This document shows positions 33,266 to 41,811 of a stretch of DNA of 64,000 nucleotides, in pieces (position 1 is the first letter of the stretch; every line of letters begins with the position of its first letter). Location of the stretch: positions 124,001-188,000 of the forward strand of contig NZ_BLXZ01000010.1 of assembly GCF_014193675.1 (NCBI RefSeq). The letters run 5' to 3'. The translations under genes were made by a program, and so were the position numbers. The notes under the pieces were generated by a model. The model ran no database searches and was not told the DNA's origin. It saw nothing but the letters and a program-made list of their open reading frames with translations. Source of the DNA: Geomonas limicola (GTDB lineage: Bacteria; Desulfobacterota; Desulfuromonadia; Geobacterales; Geobacteraceae).

Positions 33266-34420
33266 GTGTCGCGCAAGACAGCACTCATCAGTTGCACCGA
33301 CCTGGGCGGGTACAGCTACGGGGAGGCGCACCCTTTCAAGGTACAGCGCTTCCGCCTGGCGCACGACCTGATGGGGGCCTACGGCCTTTTGCAGCTCCCG
33401 GGGATGGAACTGCGCCGACCGCGCCCGGTGAGCTATCAGGAGCTGCTCACCGGCCACAGCGCCGAGTACCTGGAGCGCCTGCGCGAGTTCAGCGCCGCCA
33501 GCGAGTCGCGTGCCGATTTCCGCTTCGGGCTGGGTGACCTGGAGAACCCGATCTTCCCCGGCGTCTTCGATTGGGCCTGCCTCGGGGTCTCGGGGACCCT
33601 GGAGGCGGCCCGGCTGGTGAGCGAGGAGGGGTTCGCCGCCGCCTTCAACCCGCTGGGGGGCTGGCACCACGCCCAGAAAAGCCGCGCCTCCGGCTTCTCT
33701 TACTTAAACGACGCGGTGGTCGCCATCAACCACCTGGTGGCCCAGGGAAAGCGCGTGGTCTACCTGGACCTCGACGCCCACCACGGCGACGGCGTCCAGA
33801 ACGCCTACTACGACACCGATCGGGTGCTCACCATCTCGCTGCACGAAAGCGGCATGTACTTCTTCCCGGGGACCGGGTTCGAGGACGAGACCGGCGTGGG
33901 GGCGGGGGAGGGGTACTGCGTCAACGTCCCCCTGCAGGCCCACACCGACGACGCCCTCTTCATGAAGGCCTTCGACGAGGTGGCCTTCCCGCTCATCGCG
34001 GCCTACAACCCGGACGTGCTCTTCACCCAGCTGGGGGCGGACACCTTCCGCACCGATCCCCTGACCCGGCTCGAGGTCACCACCCACGCCTACGCCTACA
34101 TCATGAAAAAGCTGAGGGCCCTCGCCATCCCCTGGGTCGCCGTGGGGGGCGGGGGGTACGACATGATGAACGTGGCGCGCGCCTGGACCATCGCCTGGGC
34201 CATCATGAACGATCGCGAGATTTCGCCCCGGCTCCCCCAGTCCTTCCTCACCCTGAGCGGGGAACTGGGATTTCCGCACCGCATGCTCCTGGACGCCATG
34301 CACTGGGCCCAGGAGGACGACCGCAACGTGGCGCTGGACGCCGTGCAAAAGAGCATCGCCCAGGTACGGGCCCGGGTCTTCCCGGTCCTGATCGGTCCCT
34401 ATGGCAGCGGCAAGCGCTGA
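33266..34420 (+). CDS. Histone-deacetylase-family amidohydrolase (AcuC-like)
   Basis: 384 residues from GTG 33266, which has GGGAGG just upstream. Zinc amidohydrolase motifs are present: GGWHHAQKSRASGFSYLND (paired His), YLDLDAHHGDGVQNAYY (Asp/His zinc ligands) and GGGGYDMMNVARAW (catalytic Tyr). Bacterial relatives deacetylate acetyl-CoA synthetase (AcuC) or small acetylated amines. The 3' end overlaps the next gene by 20 bases, so it forms an operon with two unknown proteins. The substrate is unknown. Confidence 0.9.
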   Translation: MSRKTALISCTDLGGYSYGEAHPFKVQRFRLAHDLMGAYGLLQLPGMELRRPRPVSYQELLTGHSAEYLERLREFSAASESRADFRFGLGDLENPIFPGVFDWACLGVSGTLEAARLVSEEGFAAAFNPLGGWHHAQKSRASGFSYLNDAVVAINHLVAQGKRVVYLDLDAHHGDGVQNAYYDTDRVLTISLHESGMYFFPGTGFEDETGVGAGEGYCVNVPLQAHTDDALFMKAFDEVAFPLIAAYNPDVLFTQLGADTFRTDPLTRLEVTTHAYAYIMKKLRALAIPWVAVGGGGYDMMNVARAWTIAWAIMNDREISPRLPQSFLTLSGELGFPHRMLLDAMHWAQEDDRNVALDAVQKSIAQVRARVFPVLIGPYGSGKR

Positions 34421-35216
34421 GCATATCCTCAGGGACGCGCGCGGGCGCGAGCTCTACTCGCTGAACGACATCAACCGGCTCGAGCCGGAAGAGAAGGAGG
34501 CGATCTACCGCGTCCTGTTGCCGCAGCGCCTGGTGGAACTTTTGGACGGCGCCGGCGGCTCGGTGCGCTTCATCGCCCCCGACGGGCTGCGCCTGGTGCG
34601 CATCGAGGTGCGCCTGAAGCCCGAGGACCGGGACCTGGTCTTCTTCGTGGAGCTCTGCGACACCCAGCACCGCCAGATGGAACTCTCCTTCTGCATCATA
34701 AGCGACCCCTTTGCGCCGCGCTTCGACGTGGACCTGGACGAAAGGGGGCGCGACAACTGTTTCGCCACCCTGGGGAGGAACCTCCCCGAGGAGGAGCGCG
34801 CCATGGCGGCCGGCCTCTTCCCGAACCAGACCCGGCACGGGCTGCGCATGTTCCGCGAGTTCCTGCCGCTTTTGGAGCGTTTCACCGCGAGCCTCGACAT
34901 GCAGTTCATCGTCGCCGAGCCGCTTACCTACGACAACGCCATCCGCTACGAGCACTACGGCTTCGATTACCTGGTGGGAAAGCGGCTCATGCAGGAGATC
35001 GATGCCGGCTTCGCCCCGGGGGGGATCCTGGCCCGCCGCCTGGACGGCTCCACCCCCTTTCGCAGGCCCGGTGCCGAGAAGAGCGTCCTGGGACGCAGTT
35101 GGGCGATCCACGACGGGATCCTCGACGAGCCCTGGGACGGCGTGCGCATCTACAAGACCGTCGGCGTCCATGCCGGCGTGGATACCTTCCCGTCACGGGA
35201 ACGCAAGGAGATCTAG
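34401..35216 (+). CDS. Unknown protein in the deacetylase operon
   Basis: 271 residues, ATG 34401 inside the end of the deacetylase gene. It is soluble and has no signal. Segments such as NAIRYEHYGFDYLVGKRL resemble the C-terminal half of GNAT acetyltransferases, but the acetyl-CoA P-loop is not obvious, so I do not call it one. Its translational coupling to a deacetylase would fit an acetylation-related or partner role. That is inference only. Confidence 0.8.
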   Translation: MAAASAEHILRDARGRELYSLNDINRLEPEEKEAIYRVLLPQRLVELLDGAGGSVRFIAPDGLRLVRIEVRLKPEDRDLVFFVELCDTQHRQMELSFCIISDPFAPRFDVDLDERGRDNCFATLGRNLPEEERAMAAGLFPNQTRHGLRMFREFLPLLERFTASLDMQFIVAEPLTYDNAIRYEHYGFDYLVGKRLMQEIDAGFAPGGILARRLDGSTPFRRPGAEKSVLGRSWAIHDGILDEPWDGVRIYKTVGVHAGVDTFPSRERKEI

Positions 35217-35217
35217 C

Positions 35218-36162
35218 ATGGAGAGGAAAACCACCCCGCTCCCCGGGATCGTCTATTTCACCCCCCCTCCCGGGACCGTGGTCACCGGGCTGGACGACAA
35301 GGTCGTGCTCCAGGTCGGCAACCTGCCGATACCGCTTCTGGAGCAGGACTTCCTGGCCCTTTCCGGCGAGCTCGGCTACGACGCACTGGGGCGCGGCATC
35401 TACCAGGCGCTGCGCACTGACCCCGGCTGCCTGAACGCCGCCGACTACGCCCAGCTTCTCAAGGAGGGGTATCCGCACTACCTCTCCGAGCTGGCGAGCC
35501 ACATCCTCATGCTCGGTGAAAAGGACGTCGAGATCCCCTACCTGGACCGCCGGGTGAACCTGTTGCGCATCTTCGCCCTGGTGGAGCCGGACAACGCCCA
35601 CTTCCCGCTGGAAATCGGCGCGACGCTCCTGGACAAGGGGTGCCGCTTCTCGGCGCTGCACCTCTCCACGGTCACCCTGTACCGTGCCGAGGAGCACCTG
35701 GAGCGGGCTTTCGCGCTCTCCCCGGACAACCCCAAGGTGCTCTCCACCCTGGCGGAGGTCCTGTTCCTGCTCGGCAAGTACCCGCGGGCGGCCGAGCTGT
35801 GGCAGCGGCTTTTGCCGGGGCTCGCCCCCGAAGCGGCCGAGGTGGTGCGCCTGCGCCTGGAGAAGATCGCGAACAACGAGCTCCCCCGGGTGCCGGCGGT
35901 CGATTACCTGGAGGCGGTGGCGGTGGCGCTGTCGCTGCAGCAAAACGGGGCGAGCGACGAGGCTGCGGCGATCTTCGGGGACATCATGGCCGACGAGAAG
36001 TTCGCTGCCGAGTTCCCGATGGCCGAGATCCCCTATCTGTGCGCCCTGTGCTGCAACGACCTGGGGCGTGGCCGGGATGCCCGGCTCTTGCTGCGCCAGG
36101 CGCTCAAACTGAACCCGGACTTCGCCGAGGCGCGCGAGGCCCTGGATAAACTGACCGAGTAG
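35218..36162 (+). CDS. TPR-type repeat protein
   Basis: 314 residues, ATG 35218 one base after the previous stop. The central and C-terminal parts contain helical repeats with TPR character (EEHLERAFALSPDNPKVLSTLAEVLFLLGKYPRAAELWQRL and DARLLLRQALKLNPDFAEAREAL). The N-terminal 110 residues are not repeat-like. It is probably a cytoplasmic scaffold for the two upstream gene products. Confidence 0.8.
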   Translation: MERKTTPLPGIVYFTPPPGTVVTGLDDKVVLQVGNLPIPLLEQDFLALSGELGYDALGRGIYQALRTDPGCLNAADYAQLLKEGYPHYLSELASHILMLGEKDVEIPYLDRRVNLLRIFALVEPDNAHFPLEIGATLLDKGCRFSALHLSTVTLYRAEEHLERAFALSPDNPKVLSTLAEVLFLLGKYPRAAELWQRLLPGLAPEAAEVVRLRLEKIANNELPRVPAVDYLEAVAVALSLQQNGASDEAAAIFGDIMADEKFAAEFPMAEIPYLCALCCNDLGRGRDARLLLRQALKLNPDFAEAREALDKLTE

Positions 36163-36171
36163 GAGGGGGCG

Positions 36172-36267
36172 ATGTTTGGCTTTAGTCCAGCCGATTGGAT
36201 CTTCATAGCCGGGGTAATGGCGGTGATTTTTTTCTGTGTTGCCATAAGCGGCATGAGGAAGAGATGA
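36172..36267 (+). CDS. 31-residue single-pass membrane peptide
   Basis: ATG with a strong GGAGGGGGC site, 9 bases after the TPR gene. The sequence starts MFGFSPADWIFIAGVMAVIF, contains one membrane helix and ends in the basic tail SGMRKR. It has the shape of small subunits that stabilise larger membrane complexes. No family is recognised, and at this size a chance frame cannot be excluded, but the ribosome site and positive-inside tail support it. Confidence 0.5.
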   Translation: MFGFSPADWIFIAGVMAVIFFCVAISGMRKR

Positions 36268-36281
36268 TATCCTGTAGGTGC

Positions 36282-36418
36282 TAAAACCGTGAACGACGTT
36301 GAGTAGTTGAGTCGGGGGGGGGAAGGGGGATGCCGGACTTGGTTCACAGGCACCCCGGTCCCTCATCCAGTAAAAGGTAGCTGGGACCACTCAACGACTC
36401 AACCACCCGACGGTTTTA
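36282..36418. repeat. Inverted pair of TTGAGT-type short repeats
   Basis: TAAAACCGT (36282-36290) is matched by ACGGTTTTA (36410-36418). Just inside, GTTGAGTAGTTGAGTC is mirrored by ACTCAACGACTCAACC. The roughly 75-base core is non-repetitive. The architecture is the same as the GGGGCTAG-type pairs at 23246 and 45392, with a different unit. Confidence 0.6.
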
Positions 36419-36437
36419 CCCAAAAAGGAGGTTCGCC

Positions 36438-36845
36438 ATGTTTAAACCGATCGAGCAGATCATCACCAGCTACAAAACCATCGCGGTGGTGGGGCTCTCC
36501 CCCGACCCCGGCAAGCCGAGCTACGAGGTGGCCTCCTACCTGAAAAAGGCCGGCTACCGGATCATCCCGGTAAACCCGGCCTGCCGGGAGGTCTTGGGCG
36601 AGCGCTGCTACCCGAGCATCTCGGAAATCCCGGAAGAGGTCGAGGTGGTGGATATCTTCCGCCGCTCCGAGTTCGTCCCGGAGGTGGTGGAAGATGCCAT
36701 CAAGAAAGGGGTCAAGGCCATCTGGATGCAGGAAGGGGTGGTGAACCAGGAGGCGGCCCAGCGCGCCGAGGCGGCCGGCCTTCTGGTGGTGATGGACCAC
36801 TGCATGCTCAAGGAGCACTACAAGCTGCACAAGACCACCCGGTGA
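36438..36845 (+). CDS. CoA-binding domain protein (YccU-like)
   Basis: 135 residues, ATG with AAAGGAGG upstream. It is a single Rossmann-type CoA-binding domain: IAVVGLSPDPGKPSYEVA, VNPACREVLGERCYPSI, VVDIFRRSEFVPEVV, and a C-terminal MDHCMLKEHYKL. Family members bind CoA, but their physiological role is poorly known. It is monocistronic between repeat-bearing gaps. Confidence 0.88.
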   Translation: MFKPIEQIITSYKTIAVVGLSPDPGKPSYEVASYLKKAGYRIIPVNPACREVLGERCYPSISEIPEEVEVVDIFRRSEFVPEVVEDAIKKGVKAIWMQEGVVNQEAAQRAEAAGLLVVMDHCMLKEHYKLHKTTR

Positions 36846-36885
36846 CCCGGGCCGAGCACTTCAGCCAACCGTAAGGAAGCCACCC

Positions 36886-37320
36886 ATGTCGTACCAACCG
36901 GAAAGCCGCCCCTGGGGCCTTAGTGCCCTTTCGGCGGCTTACTTCTTGTTCCTCATCCTCACCATGTCGAGTTACGGCGCCCCCTTTCCGCTGTGGGGGC
37001 GGTTCTACAACGGGTCCGCCGCCCAGTGGCTGGTCTTTGCCGACAGCATGATCTCGCTGTACCTGTGGCTCGGCGTCCTGAAAAGGCAGCAGCTTACCGT
37101 CTGGCTCATCATCGGCTACAACCTGTTCGATATCCTGAACGCCTGCGTGAACCTCGCCCGCATCTCCGCCTCCGAGTACGCCCGCTTCGCCGAATCAGCT
37201 ATCTCCGAAGACGACCTGCGCCTGAACACCCTGGTCGCCGCGGTGCTGCTCATGCTGCTCAACCTTTACGTCTTTCGCAACCGGCGCCACTTTTACAACC
37301 GCTCGCTGTACCTTTTTTAG
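36886..37320 (+). CDS. Multi-pass membrane protein, unknown
   Basis: 144 residues, ATG 36886 with AAGGAA upstream. Four hydrophobic segments are visible (about 13-31, 45-63, 70-90 and 110-130). No motif is recognised. It is acidic in one loop (ESAISEDDLRLN) and ends in a basic stretch (RNRRHFYNRS). Confidence 0.72.
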   Translation: MSYQPESRPWGLSALSAAYFLFLILTMSSYGAPFPLWGRFYNGSAAQWLVFADSMISLYLWLGVLKRQQLTVWLIIGYNLFDILNACVNLARISASEYARFAESAISEDDLRLNTLVAAVLLMLLNLYVFRNRRHFYNRSLYLF

Positions 37321-37673
37321 CAACCTGCCGACGCTTTCCGGTCCCGCTTCAGTTTCTCGAGCCGCTGCCGATTATTCCTGAAGGGTCCACATTGGCTCAA
37401 GCGGGGAGGGGCCAAGGTACTGGGAAGAGCCTGCTGGCTCACAACCGCGGCGCCGACCACTCGCTTATCGGTGGCGACCCTACCAGGGAAGCGGCTGACA
37501 GGTAAAAAACGCAGCTCGCTGAACAAGCAGACACGCCGGTAGACAATGGCTGTCTCCCTTAGTACAAGGTGCGATTCGGGCAGGTACTGTAGGAGTTTGT
37601 CCCTTTCTCTGTACCCGATTCAGAAAATATCAGCTTATGCGCTAACTGGTTAGTGTCAGCCAAGAATCTCCTC
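37321..37673. other. Intergenic region, possibly structured
   Basis: About 350 bases before the cytochrome operon. 37330-37500 is GC-rich and could fold. I checked it against GEMM (c-di-GMP/cAG) riboswitch landmarks, common upstream of Geobacter cytochromes, and did not find them. The minus-strand frame here has no convincing coding signal. An untyped leader RNA is possible. Confidence 0.35.
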
Positions 37674-37703
37674 TTGCCAGGTACCTGTAATCTCTGCTAG
37701 TAT
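37674..37703 (+). promoter_or_regulatory. Putative promoter of the ATPase-cytochrome operon
   Basis: TTGCCA (37674-37679) and TAGTAT (37698-37703) are 18 bases apart, about 105 bases upstream of the first start codon. Confidence 0.35.
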
Positions 37704-37807
37704 GTGCGCCGTTTAAGGCACCAGAACCCGCCGCAGTCAACCGGCACCGGTTCGAGCTCACAGGCACCTTTTCCGACACCAACTTATTGCGCCGACGAGG
37801 AACTATA

Positions 37808-38641
37808 GTGTTTGCCAAGCTCAAACATGGTCTGACCGGCTCATTCTTTCACGCCGACAACGCGGACCGACCGATCAACCTCGACGACACCCGCGGCGTC
37901 GGCATCCGAATCGAAGCGCTCAACAAGTACTTCGACGGCCACCACGTGCTGAAAGACATCAACCTGGAGATCAAATCCGGCGAGACCTTCAGCATCATCG
38001 GCCCCTCGGGTACCGGCAAGAGCGTCCTTTTAAAGCACATCGTCAAGCTGGAATCTCCGGACTCCGGCGAGATCTTCATCGACGACATCCCGATTTTCAA
38101 CCAGCCGCGCGGCGGCGAACAGCGCGACTACCGCTACTCGATGGTGTTCCAGTCCTCGGCACTCTTCAACTCGCTTACCGTGGGGGAGAACGTCGGGCTC
38201 TGGCTGAGGGAAAAACGGGTCTGCAAGGAACAGCGCATCCGGGAGATCATCCGGGAGAAACTGGAGATGGTGGGCCTGGTGGGGAAGGAGCAGCTGCGCA
38301 CCTCGGAGCTCTCCGGCGGCATGAAAAAGCGCGTGGCCATCGCCCGCTCGCTTGCCATGAACCCGGACCTGATCCTCTACGACGAGCCGACCGCGGAACT
38401 CGACCCGGTCACCACGGACGAGCTGGCCAACACGATCCTGAAGCTCAAGGAGAGTACCAGGAACACCACGGTGATCGTGACCCACGACCTCAACTTCGCG
38501 CTCTACATCTCGGACCGCATCGCCATGATGCACGGCGGCACCATCGTCGAGGTGGGGACGCCACGCGAGATCAAGAAGAGTGAAAACCCCATCGTGCGCG
38601 GCTTCATCTACACCACCACCAAGGGGATCAGGGGAGATTAG
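37808..38641 (+). CDS. ABC transporter ATPase, MlaF-like
   Basis: 277 residues from GTG 37808 (GAGGA upstream). An unusual 40-residue N-terminal extension precedes the ATPase. Motifs are Walker A (GPSGTGKSVLLKH), a Q-loop in MVFQSSALFNSLTVGENV, the signature ELSGGMKKRVAIAR, Walker B (LILYDEPTAELDP) and an H-loop (VIVTHDLN). The ALFNSLTV and LSGGMKKR segments are typical of the MlaF/Mkl group that drives phospholipid transport with MlaE and MCE proteins. No MlaE or MCE gene is adjacent. It lies 3 bases before a decaheme cytochrome gene. Confidence 0.88.
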   Translation: MFAKLKHGLTGSFFHADNADRPINLDDTRGVGIRIEALNKYFDGHHVLKDINLEIKSGETFSIIGPSGTGKSVLLKHIVKLESPDSGEIFIDDIPIFNQPRGGEQRDYRYSMVFQSSALFNSLTVGENVGLWLREKRVCKEQRIREIIREKLEMVGLVGKEQLRTSELSGGMKKRVAIARSLAMNPDLILYDEPTAELDPVTTDELANTILKLKESTRNTTVIVTHDLNFALYISDRIAMMHGGTIVEVGTPREIKKSENPIVRGFIYTTTKGIRGD

Positions 38642-38644
38642 AAC

Positions 38645-39646
38645 ATGGCACTGCCGGGCACTGTGCGCCAGAAACGAGCCTTCCTCATAGCGCTTTCAAG
38701 TGCGCTCTTGCTGGTTTCGTGCGCCTCGCTCAAGCAGTCCAAGCCCATCCTCCCGGTGCGCGAGTACGAGAGGATGATCGTGGGACGCCTTGATGCGGAG
38801 TACGTCGGTACCAACAACTGCGTCTCCAAGTGCCACGCCCACGACAAGATCACCAGCGACTTCAGCCACTCGGTGCACGGCGAGCAGATCAAGCCGGAGA
38901 CCGGGCTCCCCCTGGTGAACTGCGAATCCTGTCACGGTCCCGGCAGCCTCGCCATCGCCCACCTGGACGACGACCGCGAAAAGAACATCCAGCTGCAAAA
39001 GAAGTGCGACACCTCGAAGTTCCTGGACATCATGAACCTCCCCCCCCAGGCCCAGTCCCTCATCTGCCTCAAATGCCATTCCGCAGCCTCGATCCCCGCC
39101 CTGGCCCACTGGAACGCCTCGGCCCACGCGGTGAACGACGTGAGCTGTTTTGACTGCCACAAACTCCACAAGGGCCCCCAGCAGAAGGTGAGCCGCGAAG
39201 AGATGGCCGAGATGTGTTTCGGCTGCCACCCCGAGGTGCGCGCCGAGAACGCGCTTTACTCGCACCACCCGCTGCGCGAGAAAAAGATGGTCTGCGTCGA
39301 CTGCCACGAGGTGCACGGCTCGACCCAGGAGAAGCTTTTGAAGGGGAACACCCCCAAGGAAACCTGCACCCGCTGCCACATGGAGAAGCAGGGGCCCTTC
39401 GCCTACGAGCATGGCGACGTCACCGAGAACTGTGCCAACTGCCACACCCCGCACGGTTCGGTGAACAACCACCTCCTGAACGCGGCACTCCCCTTTCTCT
39501 GTCTGCAGTGCCACACCGGGCACCTGGTCACCAATACCAACGTAAAGCAGCTCTTCACCAACCGCTGTACTGACTGCCACTCGCAGATCCACGGCACCGA
39601 TACCCCCTCCCAGGGAGTCACCGGGAGGGGCACCCTGCGTCAGTAA
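38645..39646 (+). CDS. Decaheme c-type cytochrome lipoprotein (DmsE/MtrA-like)
   Basis: 333 residues. A lipoprotein signal ends in the lipobox LVSC (Cys26). Nine CxxCH haem sites follow (CESCH, CLKCH, CFDCH, CFGCH, CVDCH, CTRCH, CANCH, CLQCH, CTDCH). An additional CVSKCH at 59-64 has three residues between the cysteines and would be the tenth. Spacing and length fit MtrA/DmsE decahemes that sit inside an outer-membrane barrel and carry electrons across it. The next gene encodes such a barrel. The lipid anchor is not shared by MtrA itself and suggests membrane tethering. Confidence 0.92.
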   Translation: MALPGTVRQKRAFLIALSSALLLVSCASLKQSKPILPVREYERMIVGRLDAEYVGTNNCVSKCHAHDKITSDFSHSVHGEQIKPETGLPLVNCESCHGPGSLAIAHLDDDREKNIQLQKKCDTSKFLDIMNLPPQAQSLICLKCHSAASIPALAHWNASAHAVNDVSCFDCHKLHKGPQQKVSREEMAEMCFGCHPEVRAENALYSHHPLREKKMVCVDCHEVHGSTQEKLLKGNTPKETCTRCHMEKQGPFAYEHGDVTENCANCHTPHGSVNNHLLNAALPFLCLQCHTGHLVTNTNVKQLFTNRCTDCHSQIHGTDTPSQGVTGRGTLRQ

Positions 39647-39670
39647 CGGCAAAGGAGCCTCGAGGACCAG

Positions 39671-41797
39671 ATGAAAAACCTGCATCCTGCATACGGCGCC
39701 CCCTCACTGCTGCTGCTTTTGCTGCTCAGTGCCGGCAGTGCCCAGGCCGAAGCCGAACCGCGCGAGATCGCGCCGGAAGCCGAGCGGGTAGCCGTCGCCG
39801 AGGAAGGGCGGGTCTACGGGGCTGACGAACGGGTAGTGGAGACCCTGGAGCAGAAGGGGGGGCAGATCGGCTACAGCTTCCTCGACGTGCGCAACTACGG
39901 TGGGCGCGCCGCCCCGTACGGCTATCTGCACTCCTCGCGATCGGGGGGGCTCTTCTACCGGTCCCTCGAGAAGGACGGCAACTTCGAGCTCGAGGGGAAC
40001 TTCTTAAACGAGAACGACTACCACGGCGACCTCCTGATCGACTACAAGGGGGACTACCGGCTGCACCTGCGTACCGAGGCGCTCTACCACAACCTGGACC
40101 GCGAGCTGCTGTTCTCCCAGCCTTTCAACTCGGCCCGGGTGGACCCCCCGCTGCTCGGCCAGCCGGCCAGCTACACCTCGTTCCAGGATCCCGCCACCGA
40201 CTACGGCATCACGGTGACCCAGGATATCGCCGAGTTCCGCTACCGGCTGCACAACTTCCCGCTGCACGTGAACCTGGGCTACTGGCGGCTGGTGCGCGAG
40301 GGGACCCTGCAGCAGCGCTATGCCGACACCGGCTTCGAGGGGGATACCAACCGGATCCTCGCCGAGGCACGCCAGATCCGCCAGGTGACCCAGGAAGGGC
40401 GCCTCGGGGTCGATGCCCACCTGGGGTGGGTCGATCTCATCTACGACTTCAGGGTGAGGGCCTTCGAGGACCAGGTGCCCATCCCCACCGCGAACTACCT
40501 CGCCCGCAACAGCGGTTTCGGTACCGTCGCTACCCCCGAGAGCGTCGGGGGCGTCCAGCAGCACAACGAGAACCCCGACAGCATCTTCTTCTCGAACACC
40601 GTGAAACTGCACACCTCGCTCACCGGCGGCATCGTCGGGAGCGCGTCCTACAGCATCGACCAGCGCGAGAACCTCTCCCGGCTCATCGATACCGCAGGGA
40701 TCAAGCACGCCCAGGTGAACCTGCAAAACGCCGCCGGCGACTTCGTCTATACCCCGTGCAAGGAGTTTTCGCTGGCGGTCAAGTACCGCCGCCAGGAACT
40801 GGAGAACGACAACCGCGGCGCACTGCTCAGCAGCAATTTCGTCGACCCGCAGCAAAGCGTGAAAGCGCCGGTGGACAGCACGAAGGACCTGGTGCTGGTG
40901 AACATGGCCTTCAAGCCGCTCACAGGTATCACACTCAACACCGAGTACCGCGGGGAGATGGTGCACCGCGACCACGTCTCGGACCTCCCCAGTACTACCA
41001 CCTGGGCACTGCCGGCCAACACTGCCACCCAGAAGGGATCCCTGGCCTTGCTCTACCACCCGATCAAAGGGTTGCGGATTACCGCCAAGTACGCCTACGC
41101 GACCACCGACCACCCGGCCTACGGCAACTCCTACCAGCAGCACCACGAGGGGCAGCTCCTGGCGACCTACACGGCCAGCCGCTGGGGTGCGAGTGCCAAC
41201 GTCCGGGCGCGCCGGGAATGGAACGACAGCATCGAGCACTTCATCGTGAGCCCGCCCCCGTTCAGCAATCCCGCCGGCTGGAGCGCCTCGAGCCCGCTGT
41301 CGCGCACCCGCGCGGTCCAAGACGTGAACCTGAGCGCCTGGGTGAATCCCGTGAAGCGGCTCGCCCTGTCGGCAAACTACGGCTGGCTCAGCAATTCCGT
41401 GGACCAGGCGGTGCTCTTCACCGGCGTCGCTGTGGGGAGCGAGGCCGCCAGCAACTACCTAAGCCGCGCCCACGTCTACGGGGTCAACGCGACCCTGGCC
41501 GCGACCGAGGACCTCGACCTCGCGCTCTCCCTGCAGCAGATCCGTTCCCAGTCGGCGTTCAGTCCGCAACAGGTGACCTTCGCAGGGAACTCGGGAGACA
41601 CCTCGGGGATCCGCGAGATCACCCGGCAGGACACCGTGATAAGCTCAGTCGCCTGGCGCGGCGAGTACCGTTTCACCAGGCAGTTTTCCGGCAAGCTCGA
41701 GTACACCCTGCAGGATTACCACGAACGAAATCAGGCTTATAGCTACCAAAACGGTACGGTGCACGCCGTGGTGGCTTACCTGGCAGCCAAGTGGTGA
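39671..41797 (+). CDS. MtrB/PioB-type outer-membrane beta-barrel
   Basis: 708 residues. A signal peptide (SLLLLLLLSAGSAQAEAEP) is followed by a long series of alternating amphipathic strands rich in Tyr and charged residues, ending in a C-terminal aromatic (AYLAAKW) as in outer-membrane barrels. Size and partner fit the MtrB/PioB decaheme-associated family, whose barrel surrounds an MtrA-like cytochrome. I see no CxxC pair near the N-terminus such as some MtrB proteins have. It follows the cytochrome gene by 24 bases, forming a porin-cytochrome pair. No outer-surface MtrC-like cytochrome is present. Confidence 0.85.
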   Translation: MKNLHPAYGAPSLLLLLLLSAGSAQAEAEPREIAPEAERVAVAEEGRVYGADERVVETLEQKGGQIGYSFLDVRNYGGRAAPYGYLHSSRSGGLFYRSLEKDGNFELEGNFLNENDYHGDLLIDYKGDYRLHLRTEALYHNLDRELLFSQPFNSARVDPPLLGQPASYTSFQDPATDYGITVTQDIAEFRYRLHNFPLHVNLGYWRLVREGTLQQRYADTGFEGDTNRILAEARQIRQVTQEGRLGVDAHLGWVDLIYDFRVRAFEDQVPIPTANYLARNSGFGTVATPESVGGVQQHNENPDSIFFSNTVKLHTSLTGGIVGSASYSIDQRENLSRLIDTAGIKHAQVNLQNAAGDFVYTPCKEFSLAVKYRRQELENDNRGALLSSNFVDPQQSVKAPVDSTKDLVLVNMAFKPLTGITLNTEYRGEMVHRDHVSDLPSTTTWALPANTATQKGSLALLYHPIKGLRITAKYAYATTDHPAYGNSYQQHHEGQLLATYTASRWGASANVRARREWNDSIEHFIVSPPPFSNPAGWSASSPLSRTRAVQDVNLSAWVNPVKRLALSANYGWLSNSVDQAVLFTGVAVGSEAASNYLSRAHVYGVNATLAATEDLDLALSLQQIRSQSAFSPQQVTFAGNSGDTSGIREITRQDTVISSVAWRGEYRFTRQFSGKLEYTLQDYHERNQAYSYQNGTVHAVVAYLAAKW

Positions 41798-41811
41798 CAA
41801 AGAGGTAGCCC

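Noticed and set aside
37317..37526. 69-codon minus-strand frame
   Set aside because: No ribosome site or recognised family; it lies in a GC-rich stretch that more likely forms RNA structure or is simply non-coding.
37321..37673. GEMM-type (c-di-GMP/cAG) riboswitch before the cytochrome operon
   Set aside because: Such switches are common before Geobacter cytochromes, but the conserved GGGACGCAAAGC-like core and tetraloop receptor are absent.
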